From positions 1 to 64,000 of the forward strand of contig JAFQPI010000020.1 in NCBI GenBank assembly GCA_017411805.1: 64,000 nucleotides of DNA. Reading direction: 5' to 3'. Position 1 is the first letter of the stretch, and every line of letters begins with the position of its first letter. The stretch is from Clostridia bacterium (GTDB lineage Bacteria > Bacillota > Clostridia > Oscillospirales > CAG-272). The notes beneath the pieces were generated by a model. The model saw only the letters and a list, made by a program, of their open reading frames with translations. It did no database searches and was not told where the DNA came from. Positions 33,095 through 42,078 of this stretch are shown here, one piece after another. The position numbers were made by a program, and so were the translations under genes.

Positions 33095-34489
33095 ATGAAA
33101 AAACTATTAGCAATCGTCATTACTGTTGCCATGCTTCTTTCCTTCGCTGTTGTCGGCACCTCTGCTGCAGCAGATAAGTGGGACGGTACCATAGCAACTT
33201 CTTTTGAAAGCGGCGCTGGAACAGAGGCTGATCCCTACGTGATCAAGACCGCTTCCCAGCTTGCATACCTTGCAGCTAAGGTTCAGGCAGGCGATCCCGC
33301 TACGGGCGAGCACTACGTTCTCGTTTCCGATCTTGACCTTGCAAAGCTCGAGTGGACTCCCATCGGAATCTACATCAAGTCGGGCAATGAGGCTAACTGT
33401 TCCTTCGCGGGAAGCTTCGACGGTCAGGGTCACACCATCTCCGGCATGAGCGTTACCACCACCGATTCCTCGATCTTCTGCGGACTCTTCGGCAACGTTG
33501 AAACCGAAGGTTATCTCAAGAACATCGTTTTCGAGGATTGCAATGTAACCGCTGATTCCAACTCCGCGGGCGCACTCGGCGGACGTGTTGCCGCAAAGGA
33601 GATTTCCTCCATCATCGTTAAGGAAAACGTTAAGATCAACGGTACCTCGAGCGTTGGCGGCGTTGTCGGAAGACTCAAGGGCGCGGACGCAAAGTACCTT
33701 GTAAGCTATGCGACCGTTGAGACCACCAAGGCTGACTCCGGCTGCTTCGGCGGCGGCATTTCGGGTACTGTCGGCGCAGGTGCTAAGCTCAGCTATTCCG
33801 CAAACTACGGTTCCGTAAGCGGCATTGGCGCGTTCCACGGCGGTATCACGGGTATCACCGGCGGCGACAGCGGCCCCGGCTGTCTCTACAACTGCGTAAA
33901 CTTCGGTTCCGTTGCATACAACGGTGAGAAGTCCTGGTTCGTAGGCGGCATTTCCGGATGCTTTGCTCACACCAAGAATCTTGATTACGTCAACGAAAAC
34001 TGCCTCAACCTCGGCAATCTCTCGGCTACATTTGATGGTGCATACGTTGGCGAGATCACCGGTCAGACAAGAACAGAAGCAAATATCAGCATCACATCCT
34101 GCTACTCGATCGATATCGAAAACAGAAGCTTCGTAGGCAATGAAAAATATCCCTACACCGCAACCGATCTTGTCAACAAGACCGAGGCTGAGATCAAGAC
34201 TCTCGCCGATGCTATAGTTGCAATCATCAATACCAATATCGTAGTTCCCACCGAGCCTGCTCCCGAAACCACCGAGCCTGCTCCCGAAACCACCGAGCCT
34301 GCTCCCGAAACCACTGAGCCTGCTCCCGAGACCACCGAGCCCGCTCCCGAGACCACTGAGCCCGCTCCCGAGACTACTGCTCCTTCGCAGGGCCCCGAGA
34401 CCGGCGACTCCTTCGTGATCTTCGCTATTGTCTCTGTAATCTCCGTACTCGGAGTTGCTATCATCGCAAAGAGACGCGAAAACAACTAA
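33095..34489 (+). CDS. GLUG-repeat surface protein 4
   Basis: 464 residues. Signal peptide at 1-25, an opening region (KTASQLAYLAAKV, SFAGSFDGQGHTISGMSV) and about four GLUG-type repeats (GGISGTVGAGAKLSYSANYG, GGISGCFAH and similar). Six PAPETT repeats, the last ending PAPETTAPSQ, precede GPETGDS, a hydrophobic stretch and KRRENN. PETGD is closer to a sortase motif than the TPTGD of the tandem set. It is a more distant relative that shares the same stalk and anchor, 5.6 kb from the tandem genes. Confidence 0.83.
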   Translation: MKKLLAIVITVAMLLSFAVVGTSAAADKWDGTIATSFESGAGTEADPYVIKTASQLAYLAAKVQAGDPATGEHYVLVSDLDLAKLEWTPIGIYIKSGNEANCSFAGSFDGQGHTISGMSVTTTDSSIFCGLFGNVETEGYLKNIVFEDCNVTADSNSAGALGGRVAAKEISSIIVKENVKINGTSSVGGVVGRLKGADAKYLVSYATVETTKADSGCFGGGISGTVGAGAKLSYSANYGSVSGIGAFHGGITGITGGDSGPGCLYNCVNFGSVAYNGEKSWFVGGISGCFAHTKNLDYVNENCLNLGNLSATFDGAYVGEITGQTRTEANISITSCYSIDIENRSFVGNEKYPYTATDLVNKTEAEIKTLADAIVAIINTNIVVPTEPAPETTEPAPETTEPAPETTEPAPETTEPAPETTEPAPETTAPSQGPETGDSFVIFAIVSVISVLGVAIIAKRRENN

Positions 34490-34500
34490 GAAATAATAAG

Positions 34501-34535
34501 AAAAAGGTTGCCACATCTTTGTGACAACCTTTTTC
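34501..34535 (+). terminator. terminator of surface protein gene 4
   Basis: AAAAAGGTTG and CAACCTTTTT with an inner CACA/TGTG stem. Confidence 0.9.
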
Positions 34536-34592
34536 TTATGCTTTTCCTTCCTCGATCAGCTCAATAAGGCTTGCGATAAGTCCTTCGGTTAT
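34536..34592 (-). pseudogene. duplicated 3' end of the HAD phosphatase gene
   Basis: Read on the minus strand it encodes ITEGLIASLIELIEEGKA then a stop; the real HAD gene ends HTEGLIASLIELIEEGKI. DNA identity is high over 57 bases. No start or further homology is seen, so it is a relic left when the roughly 980 bases between the two copies were inserted or duplicated. Confidence 0.8.
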
Positions 34593-34602
34593 GTATAAGA
34601 TA

Positions 34603-34625
34603 ATCCCGACAGCATTTGTCGGGAT
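34603..34625. terminator. terminator of the 34629 gene
   Basis: ATCCCGACA, five-base loop, TGTCGGGAT, directly after the minus-strand gene; TTTTC follows on the plus strand and TTATCTTA on the minus. Confidence 0.65.
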
Positions 34626-34628
34626 TTT

Positions 34629-35117
34629 TCAGTTAGACTTCAAATATGATTTTGAATACTCAATCGCTTCTTCCGCGGAAATCTTTGACTTGTCCGTTAA
34701 AGACAAAAAAGCTCTCGGGTAATTATGAAATGCCTTGATATAGAGACTGACGCTGTTTATATAGCCTTTTTTCTTTTGAAGAAGGATATCTATGCAGGAT
34801 GATAAAATTCGTTGCATCTCGGGAAGCAGAGCCTCATACTCCGCCGAAAAAACCGATTCATCCGGGGATTCTTTAAGCGATTCCGCCAGTGCATCGGTGT
34901 CAATATTATTTGTATCCTTCAAAAGATTTACGATCCTTTCAGCTTGGTATGGCGATATACTTTTCATTCCGATGCAATGCGTCAGAAATTTCATAGACGA
35001 AAGGGTGTAGATCAAGTCTTTACGATGGCGTTTGAATATCAGCTTTTTGAAGTCTTGATTTTTCAAGGAAATCGCTAAACGATAAAGAACAGATGCCAAT
35101 ACATTTGATTTTGTCAT
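34629..35117 (-). CDS. hypothetical protein, AT-rich orphan
   Basis: 162 residues, mostly charged helices (FKKLIFKRHRKDLIYTLSSM, SPYQAERIVNLLKDTNNI). No domain is recognised and no membrane segment is seen. It has a clear promoter, an AAGGAG ribosome site 8 bases from the ATG and a terminator, so it is probably real. Its AT-rich composition contrasts with its neighbours, and it sits between a relic of the HAD gene and a TIR element, which points to acquisition. Confidence 0.65.
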   Translation of the reverse strand: MTKSNVLASVLYRLAISLKNQDFKKLIFKRHRKDLIYTLSSMKFLTHCIGMKSISPYQAERIVNLLKDTNNIDTDALAESLKESPDESVFSAEYEALLPEMQRILSSCIDILLQKKKGYINSVSLYIKAFHNYPRAFLSLTDKSKISAEEAIEYSKSYLKSN

Positions 35118-35146
35118 AGCTTTTCTCCTTACTTTATTCTATTTTT

Positions 35147-35175
35147 ATTATATCATATAATCAACAAAAATACAA
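35147..35175 (-). promoter_or_regulatory. promoter of the orphan gene
   Basis: On the minus strand TTGTAT (35175-35170), 17 bases, TATAAT (35152-35147). Confidence 0.65.
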
Positions 35176-35205
35176 TACGCAATAGAGTGTTTATTTGCAA
35201 TAACC

Positions 35206-35534
35206 CGAAGTTGCGCGGGCTCCTTCCACCGCTTTCGCGGTCCCCCTCCCTCCCGGAGGGAGGCTTATTGGCTACTGCAAATACGTTAGGATATTCAGAC
35301 GATCACCGTTTTAACTTAATCCATAAAAAGCAAATAGGAATATTTTATTGAAAAAGTTTGCTAGAACTCTATTACGAGTGCAAATTGATTCAGATAAAAC
35401 ATTCCTTTTTGTTATGCAAAATTATAAACGAGAGTAAAGAATGGCGCAGAAACAATATAGTCCGCACAAACCAAGCCTCCCTCCGGGAGGGAGGGGGACC
35501 GCGAAAGCGGTGGAAGGAGAGCGCGCAACTTCCG
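35206..35534. repeat. TIR element, family A copy 2
   Basis: Arms of about 60 bases: CGAAGTTGCGCG, CTCCTTCCACCGCTTTCGCG, then CCTCCCTCCCGGAGGGAGG on the left and the mirror image on the right. The interior at 35336-35407 matches copy 1 (GGAATATTTTATTGAAAAAG, then GTGCAAATTGATTCA). The outer arms differ from copy 1 yet stay self-complementary. It fills the space of 35118-35572 and separates the orphan gene from the HAD gene. Confidence 0.85.
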
Positions 35535-35572
35535 ATTAGTGCAAACGCTCCCTCGCCGCAGGCGAATAAAAC

Positions 35573-36421
35573 TTATATTTTTCCTTCCTCGATCAGCTCA
35601 ATAAGGCTTGCGATAAGCCCCTCGGTGTGATGGCAGAGGCAGAGATCTGCGACCTCCTTTACGCAATCAAGGGCATTCGTGGGGCAAACGGCAACGTCAG
35701 CAGCCGCGAGCATCGTAAGATCGTTCTCGTAGTCGCCGCAAGCATAGACCTTTACGGGCTTGCCGACCTTCTTCTCAACGTACTCACGGAGTGCGGGAAG
35801 CATGGTCGCCTTTGTCGTACCCGGTGCCTGAAACTCGAGATAAGCCGCGCCCGATTTGCTCGTTTCAAAGCGTCCCGGCCATTTTTTCTCTGCGGCACGG
35901 CGGAATTCGTCTGTCTGCTCGATCGAGCCGCGAACAACCGTCTTGTACCAATCCGCGATCGAGTCCCATTCCTCCTCGGGAAGCGTGAAGACCTTTGCGG
36001 GCGCAACTCCATTAAGATCGCGGTCAACCTCGGGGCAACGCGCGCGCTGCAGAGGTGAGGAAAGGAATCCCTCCTCGACCGAAATTCTCGCGCCGAGATT
36101 CGGGTATTCGCTCACCATAAACTCGATCAGCTCTCTGACGTGCTCGCGGTCCATAAGTCTTCCGTCGATCATTTTGTCGGTGAGCAAATCGCAAAGCATC
36201 GCGCCGTTACAGCCGACAACGGGTGCGTTGACGAGATCTGCGGCGTCCTGCCATTTATGCTTGAGGTTGAGATTCGTTCTGCCCGTAGCGACCGTGAAAT
36301 GACCGCCCTGCGCCTTCAGCCTCTCGACAGCCTCAAGATTGCGCGCAATCGGCGAGCCATGCTTGCCGAAAAAAGTACCGTCAAGGTCGGTTACGATCAG
36401 AATGTTGCTTAAATCTGCCAT
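35573..36421 (-). CDS. Cof-type HAD hydrolase
   Basis: 282 residues of the HAD superfamily, class IIB cap. Motif I is TDLDGTFF with nucleophile Asp12 and Asp14; the motif II Thr is in TVATGRTNL; motif IV is GDYENDLTML near the C terminus. Such phosphatases act on sugar phosphates, flavin or thiamine intermediates; specificity cannot be told. It follows rluD by two bases in a long minus-strand operon. Its last 18 codons are duplicated 1 kb downstream. Confidence 0.9.
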   Translation of the reverse strand: MADLSNILIVTDLDGTFFGKHGSPIARNLEAVERLKAQGGHFTVATGRTNLNLKHKWQDAADLVNAPVVGCNGAMLCDLLTDKMIDGRLMDREHVRELIEFMVSEYPNLGARISVEEGFLSSPLQRARCPEVDRDLNGVAPAKVFTLPEEEWDSIADWYKTVVRGSIEQTDEFRRAAEKKWPGRFETSKSGAAYLEFQAPGTTKATMLPALREYVEKKVGKPVKVYACGDYENDLTMLAAADVAVCPTNALDCVKEVADLCLCHHTEGLIASLIELIEEGKI

Positions 36422-36423
36422 AG

Positions 36424-37371
36424 TCAGTCTTCCTGTCTGAAAATTTCAATGAGGTGCGCCATATTTTCGGGTAGCGGAGCCTCGAAGCTCATACGCTCTC
36501 CCGTGCGCGGATGATCGAGCTCAAGCCTGTAGGCGTGGAGAGCCTGACCCGAAATGTATTTTGAATGAAGCTTTACCGCGCGACATTTGTCACCGCCGTA
36601 TACGGTGTCTCCGAGGACGGGATGACCGATGCTCGACATATGAACGCGGATCTGATGCGTCCGTCCCGTTTCAAGCTTACATTCAATAAGCGAAATTCCG
36701 TGGAATCTTTCCTTGACGGTAAAATGCGTGACCGCCTCGCGTCCGCCCGCAACGATCGCCATTTTCTTGCGATCCACGGGATGGCGTCCGATCGGTGCGT
36801 CAACCCTGCCCGTATCTTCCTTCGGAGAACCGACACAGAGTGCCATATAGCGTCTATACGCCGTGTGAAGCGCGATCTGCTCGGAGAGCGAGCGATGCGC
36901 CACGTCGTTCTTGGCAACAACGAGAAGACCCGAGGTGTCCTTGTCGATGCGGTGGACGATTCCCGGCCGCTGAACTCCTCCGATCCCCGAAAGCGATTCG
37001 CCGCAATGGTAAAGCAGAGCCGAAACGAGCGTACCCGTCATATTTCCGGGCGCGGGATGGACGACCATTCCCTTCGGCTTGTTGATAACGATGATGTCCG
37101 CGTCCTCGTAGATCACGTCGAGTGGGATATTCTCGGGTACTACCTCGTCGGGAAGCGGCTCGGGGCGCACGACCACTATGGTCTCGCCCTCGCGGAGGAT
37201 ATAGTTCTTCTTGACGTTTTTGCCGCCGACGGTGACACGACCGTCATCGCAGAGCTTCGCCGCCGCAGAGCGCGAAAGAGGCTCGTCCTCCTCTGTGCTC
37301 TTGCGCGCAAGAAAGCTATCGACCCTCTCGCCTGCAATAGCGGCATAGACGCTCGTCAGTTCGCCGCTCAT
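36424..37371 (-). CDS. rluD: RluA/RluD-family 23S rRNA pseudouridine synthase
   Basis: 315 residues. An S4 RNA-binding domain lies at about 15-75 (RVDSFLARK, CDDGRVTVGGK). The catalytic domain has INKPKGMVVHPAPGN and HRIDKDTSGLLVVAK with catalytic Asp143, and ends with GRTHQIRVHM and HPVLGDTVYGG. It isomerises uridines in RNA. Whether it modifies the RluD sites is inferred from similarity and from the lspA neighbour, a common pairing. Its start overlaps the lspA stop by ATGA. Confidence 0.93.
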   Translation of the reverse strand: MSGELTSVYAAIAGERVDSFLARKSTEEDEPLSRSAAAKLCDDGRVTVGGKNVKKNYILREGETIVVVRPEPLPDEVVPENIPLDVIYEDADIIVINKPKGMVVHPAPGNMTGTLVSALLYHCGESLSGIGGVQRPGIVHRIDKDTSGLLVVAKNDVAHRSLSEQIALHTAYRRYMALCVGSPKEDTGRVDAPIGRHPVDRKKMAIVAGGREAVTHFTVKERFHGISLIECKLETGRTHQIRVHMSSIGHPVLGDTVYGGDKCRAVKLHSKYISGQALHAYRLELDHPRTGERMSFEAPLPENMAHLIEIFRQED

Positions 37372-37868
37372 TCCTCGGTCTCCTTTGCTTCCTTCTCTGC
37401 CTTTTCCTTTTTATAAGCCTTCACCGTATCGATGATAAGCCACGCGGACAGCATAAAGGTGCCGACGCAAACGCAGGAATCGGCAATATTGAAGACCCAT
37501 TTCCAAAGAGTCGGGAATGCGCAGAAGTCGATAAAATCTATGACGTAGCCGAGGAGCACGCGGTCGATCATGTTTCCGATGCCGCCGCCCACGATGAGGA
37601 TCAGCGAGGTCATGACCCATCGGCTTTTCGGCTTATATTTGCAAATGTAAAAGATCAACGCGGCGATCATAACTGTTGAAAGGATGAGAAAGACCCAACG
37701 GTGATCGTCAAGCATTCCGAATGCCGCGCCGTCGTTTTCAACGTATGTGAAGCGAAGTACACCGTCGATGAGATAATAGGACGGCTTGCCCTGCAGAAGA
37801 GCCACGACCAGCCACTTCGAGAGCTGATCAACAAATATTATCAGAATTAAGAGAATTATCCAAAGCAT
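37368..37868 (-). CDS. lspA: lipoprotein signal peptidase (signal peptidase II)
   Basis: 166 residues with four membrane segments. The family boxes are present in order: VDQLSKWLV, ENDGAAFGM, GGGIGNMIDRVLLGYVIDFIDF with catalytic Asp102, and NIADSCVCVG with Asp130. It cleaves the signal of lipid-modified prolipoproteins, so it would process the lipobox proteins found in this window (539, 13508, 15437, 51761, 54381). A charged tail rich in Lys and Glu follows the last segment. It lies between ileS and rluD as in many Firmicutes. Confidence 0.96.
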   Translation of the reverse strand: MLWIILLILIIFVDQLSKWLVVALLQGKPSYYLIDGVLRFTYVENDGAAFGMLDDHRWVFLILSTVMIAALIFYICKYKPKSRWVMTSLILIVGGGIGNMIDRVLLGYVIDFIDFCAFPTLWKWVFNIADSCVCVGTFMLSAWLIIDTVKAYKKEKAEKEAKETEE

Positions 37869-37936
37869 TTTGCTTTTCCTTATAGGGACGGGGTCGGCTC
37901 AGATCACAATGAACCGACCCCGATCGTTTATTTTAT

Positions 37937-40732
37937 TCAGAGACTTGCGAGGATCTTCTTACATCTTGAGCAGATGAAGCCTTCTCCGTCGGATTCGCCC
38001 TCAGTCGAGTAGCACCAGCAGCGGTCGCAACGCTCGCCGTCAGCGTTCTCAACGAGAACGGCGATCTTTGCTTCCTCGGGAACGTACGCGCCCTCGGGAG
38101 CGGTTCCGTTAACTACGTGTGCGCCGCTTGTAATGAATACGGTCTTGAGCTCTTCCTCGGTGAACTTGGAGAGAAGCTCGAGAACGCCCTTATCGGCGGT
38201 GTAAACAGTGACCTTAGCGTCAAGCGACTTACCGATCTTCTTCTCGGCACGCGCGATCTCAAGCGCCTTCATGACGTCATCGCGGAGGGTGAAGAGATTC
38301 TCCCATCTCTCTGCGCCGTCAAATGCGTACTTGCCCTCAGCCTTGGGCATTTCGGAAAGATAAACGCTTGTCTTGTCGTCGCTCGATGCGTGAGGCATAG
38401 CCTGCCAGATCTCCTCAGCGGTGAAGGTGAGGATGGGCGCGGTCATCTTGACCATTGCCGAGATGATGTAGTAGAGCGCGGTCTGCGCGGAGCGGCGAGC
38501 CTGCGAGGTGGGATTTTCAACGTAAACGCGGTCCTTGGTGATGTCGATGTAGAGCTTCGACATATCAACCGTGCAGAAGTTGTTGATCGCGTGGTAAACG
38601 AGGTGGAAGGAATAGTTATCGTATGCTCTGCGTACCTCCGCGATGAGAGCCTCGAGTCTCGAGAGAGCCCAGCGGTCGATATCGAGCATATCCTCGAGCG
38701 CGACGCAATCGGTATCGGGATTGAAATCGCCGAGGTTAGCCATAATGATTCTCGAGGTGTTACGGATCTTACGGTAGGTCTCGGAGAGCTGCTTGAAGAT
38801 ATTGTCGGAGACGCGGACGTCAACCTGATAGTCGCTCGATGCGACCCAGAGACGGACAAGGTCTGCGCCGTACTTCTTAACGATGTCGTCGGGGTTGATT
38901 ACGTTGCCGAGGGACTTATGCATAGCCTTGCCCTCGCCGTCAACTACCCAACCGTGGGTCAGAACCTGCTTGAAGGGAGCCTCTGTCTTGCCCGAACCGA
39001 TAGCGGTCAGGAGGGACGCCTGGAACCAACCGCGGTACTGGTCCGCACCCTCAAGGTAAACATCAGCGGGCCACTCAACGTCCGAGCTGTCGTCGATTAC
39101 CGAGAAATGAGTCGAACCCGAGTCGAACCAACCGTCAAGGGTGTTGGTCTCCTTAGAGAAATGCTTCTTGCCGCAAACGGGGCATACGTAGTCCTCGCCA
39201 AGGATCTCCGCGGGCTCCATGTCGAACCAAGCGTTCGAGCCCTTCTCTGCAAATACCTTCGAGACCTTATCAATGGTCTCGTCGTTGCAGATAGCCGCGC
39301 CGCAATCGTCGCAGTAGAATACGGGAATGGGAAGACCCCAATGACGCTGACGGGAGATGCACCAGTCCGCTCTCTCACGGATCATCTGAACCATTCTCTC
39401 GCCGCCCCAGGCAGGGAGCCAGGTTACGGGCTCGCAAGCCGCAACAGCCGCATCCTTGAAGCCTGCAACCGAGCAGAACCACTGAGGAGTTGCGCGGAAG
39501 ATGATGGGATTCTTACATCTCCAGCAGTGAGGATAGGAATGGACGGTCTCCTCGGATGCGAAGAGCGCGCCCGATTCCTGCATATCGGCAAGAATGACCT
39601 CGTTCGACTTTGCATAGTAGAGTCCCGCGTACTTGCCCGCTTCCTCGGTCTGATAACCGCGGTCGTCAACGGGAACGATGATATCGATATTATATCTGCG
39701 GCAGGTATTGTAGTCGTCAGCACCGAAGCCGGGAGCGGTATGAACGCAGCCTGTACCGCTGTCCATGGTAACGTAATCGGCATTAACTACGATAGAATCA
39801 CGGTCGAGGAAGGGATGACGGGCGGTCATATACTCGAACTCGCGTCCGGGCATAGTAAGAACGGTCTCGTACTCCTCGATGCCGCCCGCAGCCATAGTCT
39901 TAGCCGCGAGAGCTTCCGCTACGATGTAGCAGTTCCCGTCAGCCGCACGGAGAACGACGTAGTTCTCGATGGGGTTGAGAGCGATCGCAAGGTTGCCGGG
40001 GAGAGTCCATGTGGTAGTAGTCCAGATGATGAAGTAGGTCTTGTCGAGATCGATTCCCGAAAGCTTGCCCTTATCGTCGTTTACCTTGAACTTGACGAAG
40101 ATAGAGGTGCACTTATCGTCAGCGTACTCGATCTCAGCCTCAGCGAGAGCGGTCTCGTCGTGGGGGCACCAATAAACAGGCTTGAGACCCTTGTAGATGT
40201 ATCCGCGCTTGAACATCTCGCCGAAAACGCGAACTTCGCGAGCCTCGAACTCGGGCGCCATGGTGATATAAGGATGTTCCCAATCGGCTGAAACGCCAAG
40301 TCTCTGGAACTGGAGCGACTGCTTATCAACGAAGTCCTGCGCGAACTTGTGGCAAGCCGAACGGAACTCGGAGATCGACATTCTCTTGCGATCGAGCTTG
40401 TTCTTCTTGATGATAGCAGACTCGATGGGCATACCGTGGTTGTCCCAACCGGGAACAAAGGGAACGCGGTAGCCTTCCATGATCTTGGATTTATTGATGA
40501 TATCCTTGAGGATCTTGTTGAGGGCGTGACCCATATGGATATTTCCGTTCGAGAAGGGAGGGCCATCGTGAAGCGCAAACTGCGGCTTGCCCTCTGCGTT
40601 ATCGAGCAGACGGTTGTAAAGATCCTTTTCCTGCCAGTACTTAAGCATCTCGGGCTCGCGCTGAGGCAGATTTGCCCTCATCGCAAAGCTTGTCTGGGGC
40701 AGATTGAGTGTACTTGTGTAGTCCTTGGACAT
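37937..40732 (-). CDS. ileS: isoleucyl-tRNA synthetase
   Basis: 931 residues, full length. The class I motif appears as HMGH at 66-69 and the KMSKS loop as MHKSLGN. The editing domain includes TWTLPGNLAIALNP and GTGCVHTAPGFGADD. The C-terminal zinc ribbon has CDRCW and CSRC, typical of the IleRS type found in most bacteria. AAGGAG precedes the ATG. Only about 40 bases separate it from the upstream gene, so there is no room for a T-box leader here; expression must come from an upstream operon promoter. Confidence 0.97.
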   Translation of the reverse strand: MSKDYTSTLNLPQTSFAMRANLPQREPEMLKYWQEKDLYNRLLDNAEGKPQFALHDGPPFSNGNIHMGHALNKILKDIINKSKIMEGYRVPFVPGWDNHGMPIESAIIKKNKLDRKRMSISEFRSACHKFAQDFVDKQSLQFQRLGVSADWEHPYITMAPEFEAREVRVFGEMFKRGYIYKGLKPVYWCPHDETALAEAEIEYADDKCTSIFVKFKVNDDKGKLSGIDLDKTYFIIWTTTTWTLPGNLAIALNPIENYVVLRAADGNCYIVAEALAAKTMAAGGIEEYETVLTMPGREFEYMTARHPFLDRDSIVVNADYVTMDSGTGCVHTAPGFGADDYNTCRRYNIDIIVPVDDRGYQTEEAGKYAGLYYAKSNEVILADMQESGALFASEETVHSYPHCWRCKNPIIFRATPQWFCSVAGFKDAAVAACEPVTWLPAWGGERMVQMIRERADWCISRQRHWGLPIPVFYCDDCGAAICNDETIDKVSKVFAEKGSNAWFDMEPAEILGEDYVCPVCGKKHFSKETNTLDGWFDSGSTHFSVIDDSSDVEWPADVYLEGADQYRGWFQASLLTAIGSGKTEAPFKQVLTHGWVVDGEGKAMHKSLGNVINPDDIVKKYGADLVRLWVASSDYQVDVRVSDNIFKQLSETYRKIRNTSRIIMANLGDFNPDTDCVALEDMLDIDRWALSRLEALIAEVRRAYDNYSFHLVYHAINNFCTVDMSKLYIDITKDRVYVENPTSQARRSAQTALYYIISAMVKMTAPILTFTAEEIWQAMPHASSDDKTSVYLSEMPKAEGKYAFDGAERWENLFTLRDDVMKALEIARAEKKIGKSLDAKVTVYTADKGVLELLSKFTEEELKTVFITSGAHVVNGTAPEGAYVPEEAKIAVLVENADGERCDRCWCYSTEGESDGEGFICSRCKKILASL

Positions 40733-40771
40733 AGTTTATATATCTCCTTAAAAATTATATGTTTGAGTAAT

Positions 40772-41743
40772 TTATTTTTTGAGCCTTGCGCGGATCGCAT
40801 CGAGCGCGCTCTTCATATCTGTAAAGCTCGTTGGAGCGGGCTTTTCCTCGGCGGGCTTAACCTCTTCTTCCTCATGCTCAACAACGGGAAGCTCCTCGTC
40901 CTCCGTCTCGGCATACATCTTTGCCAAACGCGCGGAAAGATCCTCCTCGTTGATCGGCTCAGCAGGCTCGATCTCCTCAGGCTCGCTGTCAAGCCCCGCG
41001 GAACGGATAAGATCGTCTGCAATATCCTCGCCGTCATCCTTTTCGGGCTCGGATTCGGGAATTACCTCGATCTCCTCGGGATCCTCGGGCTCACCATCGG
41101 GCTCTTTCTCGGGTTCAGCCTCGGGAACTTCTTCTATCTCCTCGACAGCCTCGGGGTCAGCCTCGGGCTCTGCAATCTCCTCCCCGATGATCTCGGGTTC
41201 GGGGATCACCTCCTCTGCGGCAGTAGGCTCTTCCTCTGCTTCCTCAATATTATTATCGGCAAGAAGAAGCTCAAGAACGTCGTCTTTTTCCTCTTCTTCG
41301 TGTACGATTTCAACGATCTCGCCTTCGGGATAGACAGCGGGGATCGTCATGGGCGCACTCTCAAGCTTTCCGCCGAGAGCACGAACTTCCGCAAGCGCAG
41401 ACTCGGACGCGCTCTTCGCCAAAGCCGCGGAATCCTCCGCCTTCTTTGCGGAAATAGCGGCGTCATTTGCAACGCAGAGAGCGTCGTTTACAGAGATCCT
41501 TACCGAGTCGATCTGTAACGAAAGCGACGAGATCAGCTTCTCGATACCCGAAAGATCAACTGCGGGAGTTGATTTTGCAGCCTCCTCGCGGAGTCTTGCG
41601 ACCTCTGCCTTGAGATCGGCGTTTTCTTTATATAATCTGCCCGATACCGCAAAAAGCTCGGAGAGTGCGGCATCTGCCTTGGCGGCGGGGTAGCTATCCC
41701 CCTTAAGCGAATATTTCTGTTTGAAATTCTCCGGAATTTTCAT
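40772..41743 (-). CDS. acidic coiled-coil protein in the DivIVA position
   Basis: 323 residues. The start at 41743 is set by GGAGG five bases upstream; two earlier in-frame ATGs lack it. The N-terminal 50 residues (NFKQKYSLKGDSYPAAKADA, SGRLYKENADLKAEVARL) resemble a degenerate DivIVA N-terminal domain and coiled coil, lacking the usual GYxxxEVD signature. A helical region to about 130 precedes a 150-residue stretch that is mostly Glu, Pro and Asp, then a short C-terminal helix (SFTDMKSALDAIRARLKK). It sits between yggT and ileS, exactly where divIVA lies in other Firmicutes. A division or polarity role is inferred. Confidence 0.65.
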   Translation of the reverse strand: MKIPENFKQKYSLKGDSYPAAKADAALSELFAVSGRLYKENADLKAEVARLREEAAKSTPAVDLSGIEKLISSLSLQIDSVRISVNDALCVANDAAISAKKAEDSAALAKSASESALAEVRALGGKLESAPMTIPAVYPEGEIVEIVHEEEEKDDVLELLLADNNIEEAEEEPTAAEEVIPEPEIIGEEIAEPEADPEAVEEIEEVPEAEPEKEPDGEPEDPEEIEVIPESEPEKDDGEDIADDLIRSAGLDSEPEEIEPAEPINEEDLSARLAKMYAETEDEELPVVEHEEEEVKPAEEKPAPTSFTDMKSALDAIRARLKK

Positions 41744-41773
41744 AAATGCCTCCATTCTGCCCAAATAGGCCTG

Positions 41774-42055
41774 TTACATGGGTATACACCCGAGAAGTAC
41801 TTGAAGCATGCCGAGAAGCAGAGTCGTAATGAAGAATGAAACGTCCAAGGGAGTCCCCTGAAACAGCCCAAATCTCTCAAGCAGCTTGCGCACCGGCAAT
41901 ATAAACGGCTCTGTAAAATAATAAAGCAACATGGCAAATCTGCTCTCCTCGCCCATCATAAAGATGGAAAGCACGGCTCGAACAAGCATCGCCACAAGCA
42001 CAGCGCCCAGAATCAGGTCAACGAAATTGACCGTCAGTACCAAAAAAAGTTCCAA
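41774..42055 (-). CDS. YggT family membrane protein
   Basis: 93 residues with two hydrophobic halves joined by the family loop YYFTEPFILPVRKLLERFG. YggT (YlmG) proteins are small membrane proteins linked to division, ion balance and Sec function. The start is TTG at 42055 with AGGCGG about 8 bases upstream; no ATG is available. It sits between sepF and the DivIVA-position gene as in the Gram-positive ylm cluster. Confidence 0.88.
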   Translation of the reverse strand: MELFLVLTVNFVDLILGAVLVAMLVRAVLSIFMMGEESRFAMLLYYFTEPFILPVRKLLERFGLFQGTPLDVSFFITTLLLGMLQVLLGCIPM

Positions 42056-42078
42056 AAATTATTCCGCCTTTCGGAATA

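Noticed and set aside
33107..34516. Open frame opposite surface protein gene 4
   Set aside because: Mirrors the repeats of the real gene (its Gly/Ser-rich part is the antisense of PAPETTE) and has no start signals.
38117..40291. 724-codon open frame on the plus strand opposite ileS
   Set aside because: Exactly antisense to a full-length isoleucyl-tRNA synthetase. C-ending codons on the real strand keep the opposite frame free of stops; the translation has no domain or ribosome site.
40733..40771. T-box leader for ileS
   Set aside because: Only about 40 bases separate ileS from the upstream gene, and no T-box sequence is visible.
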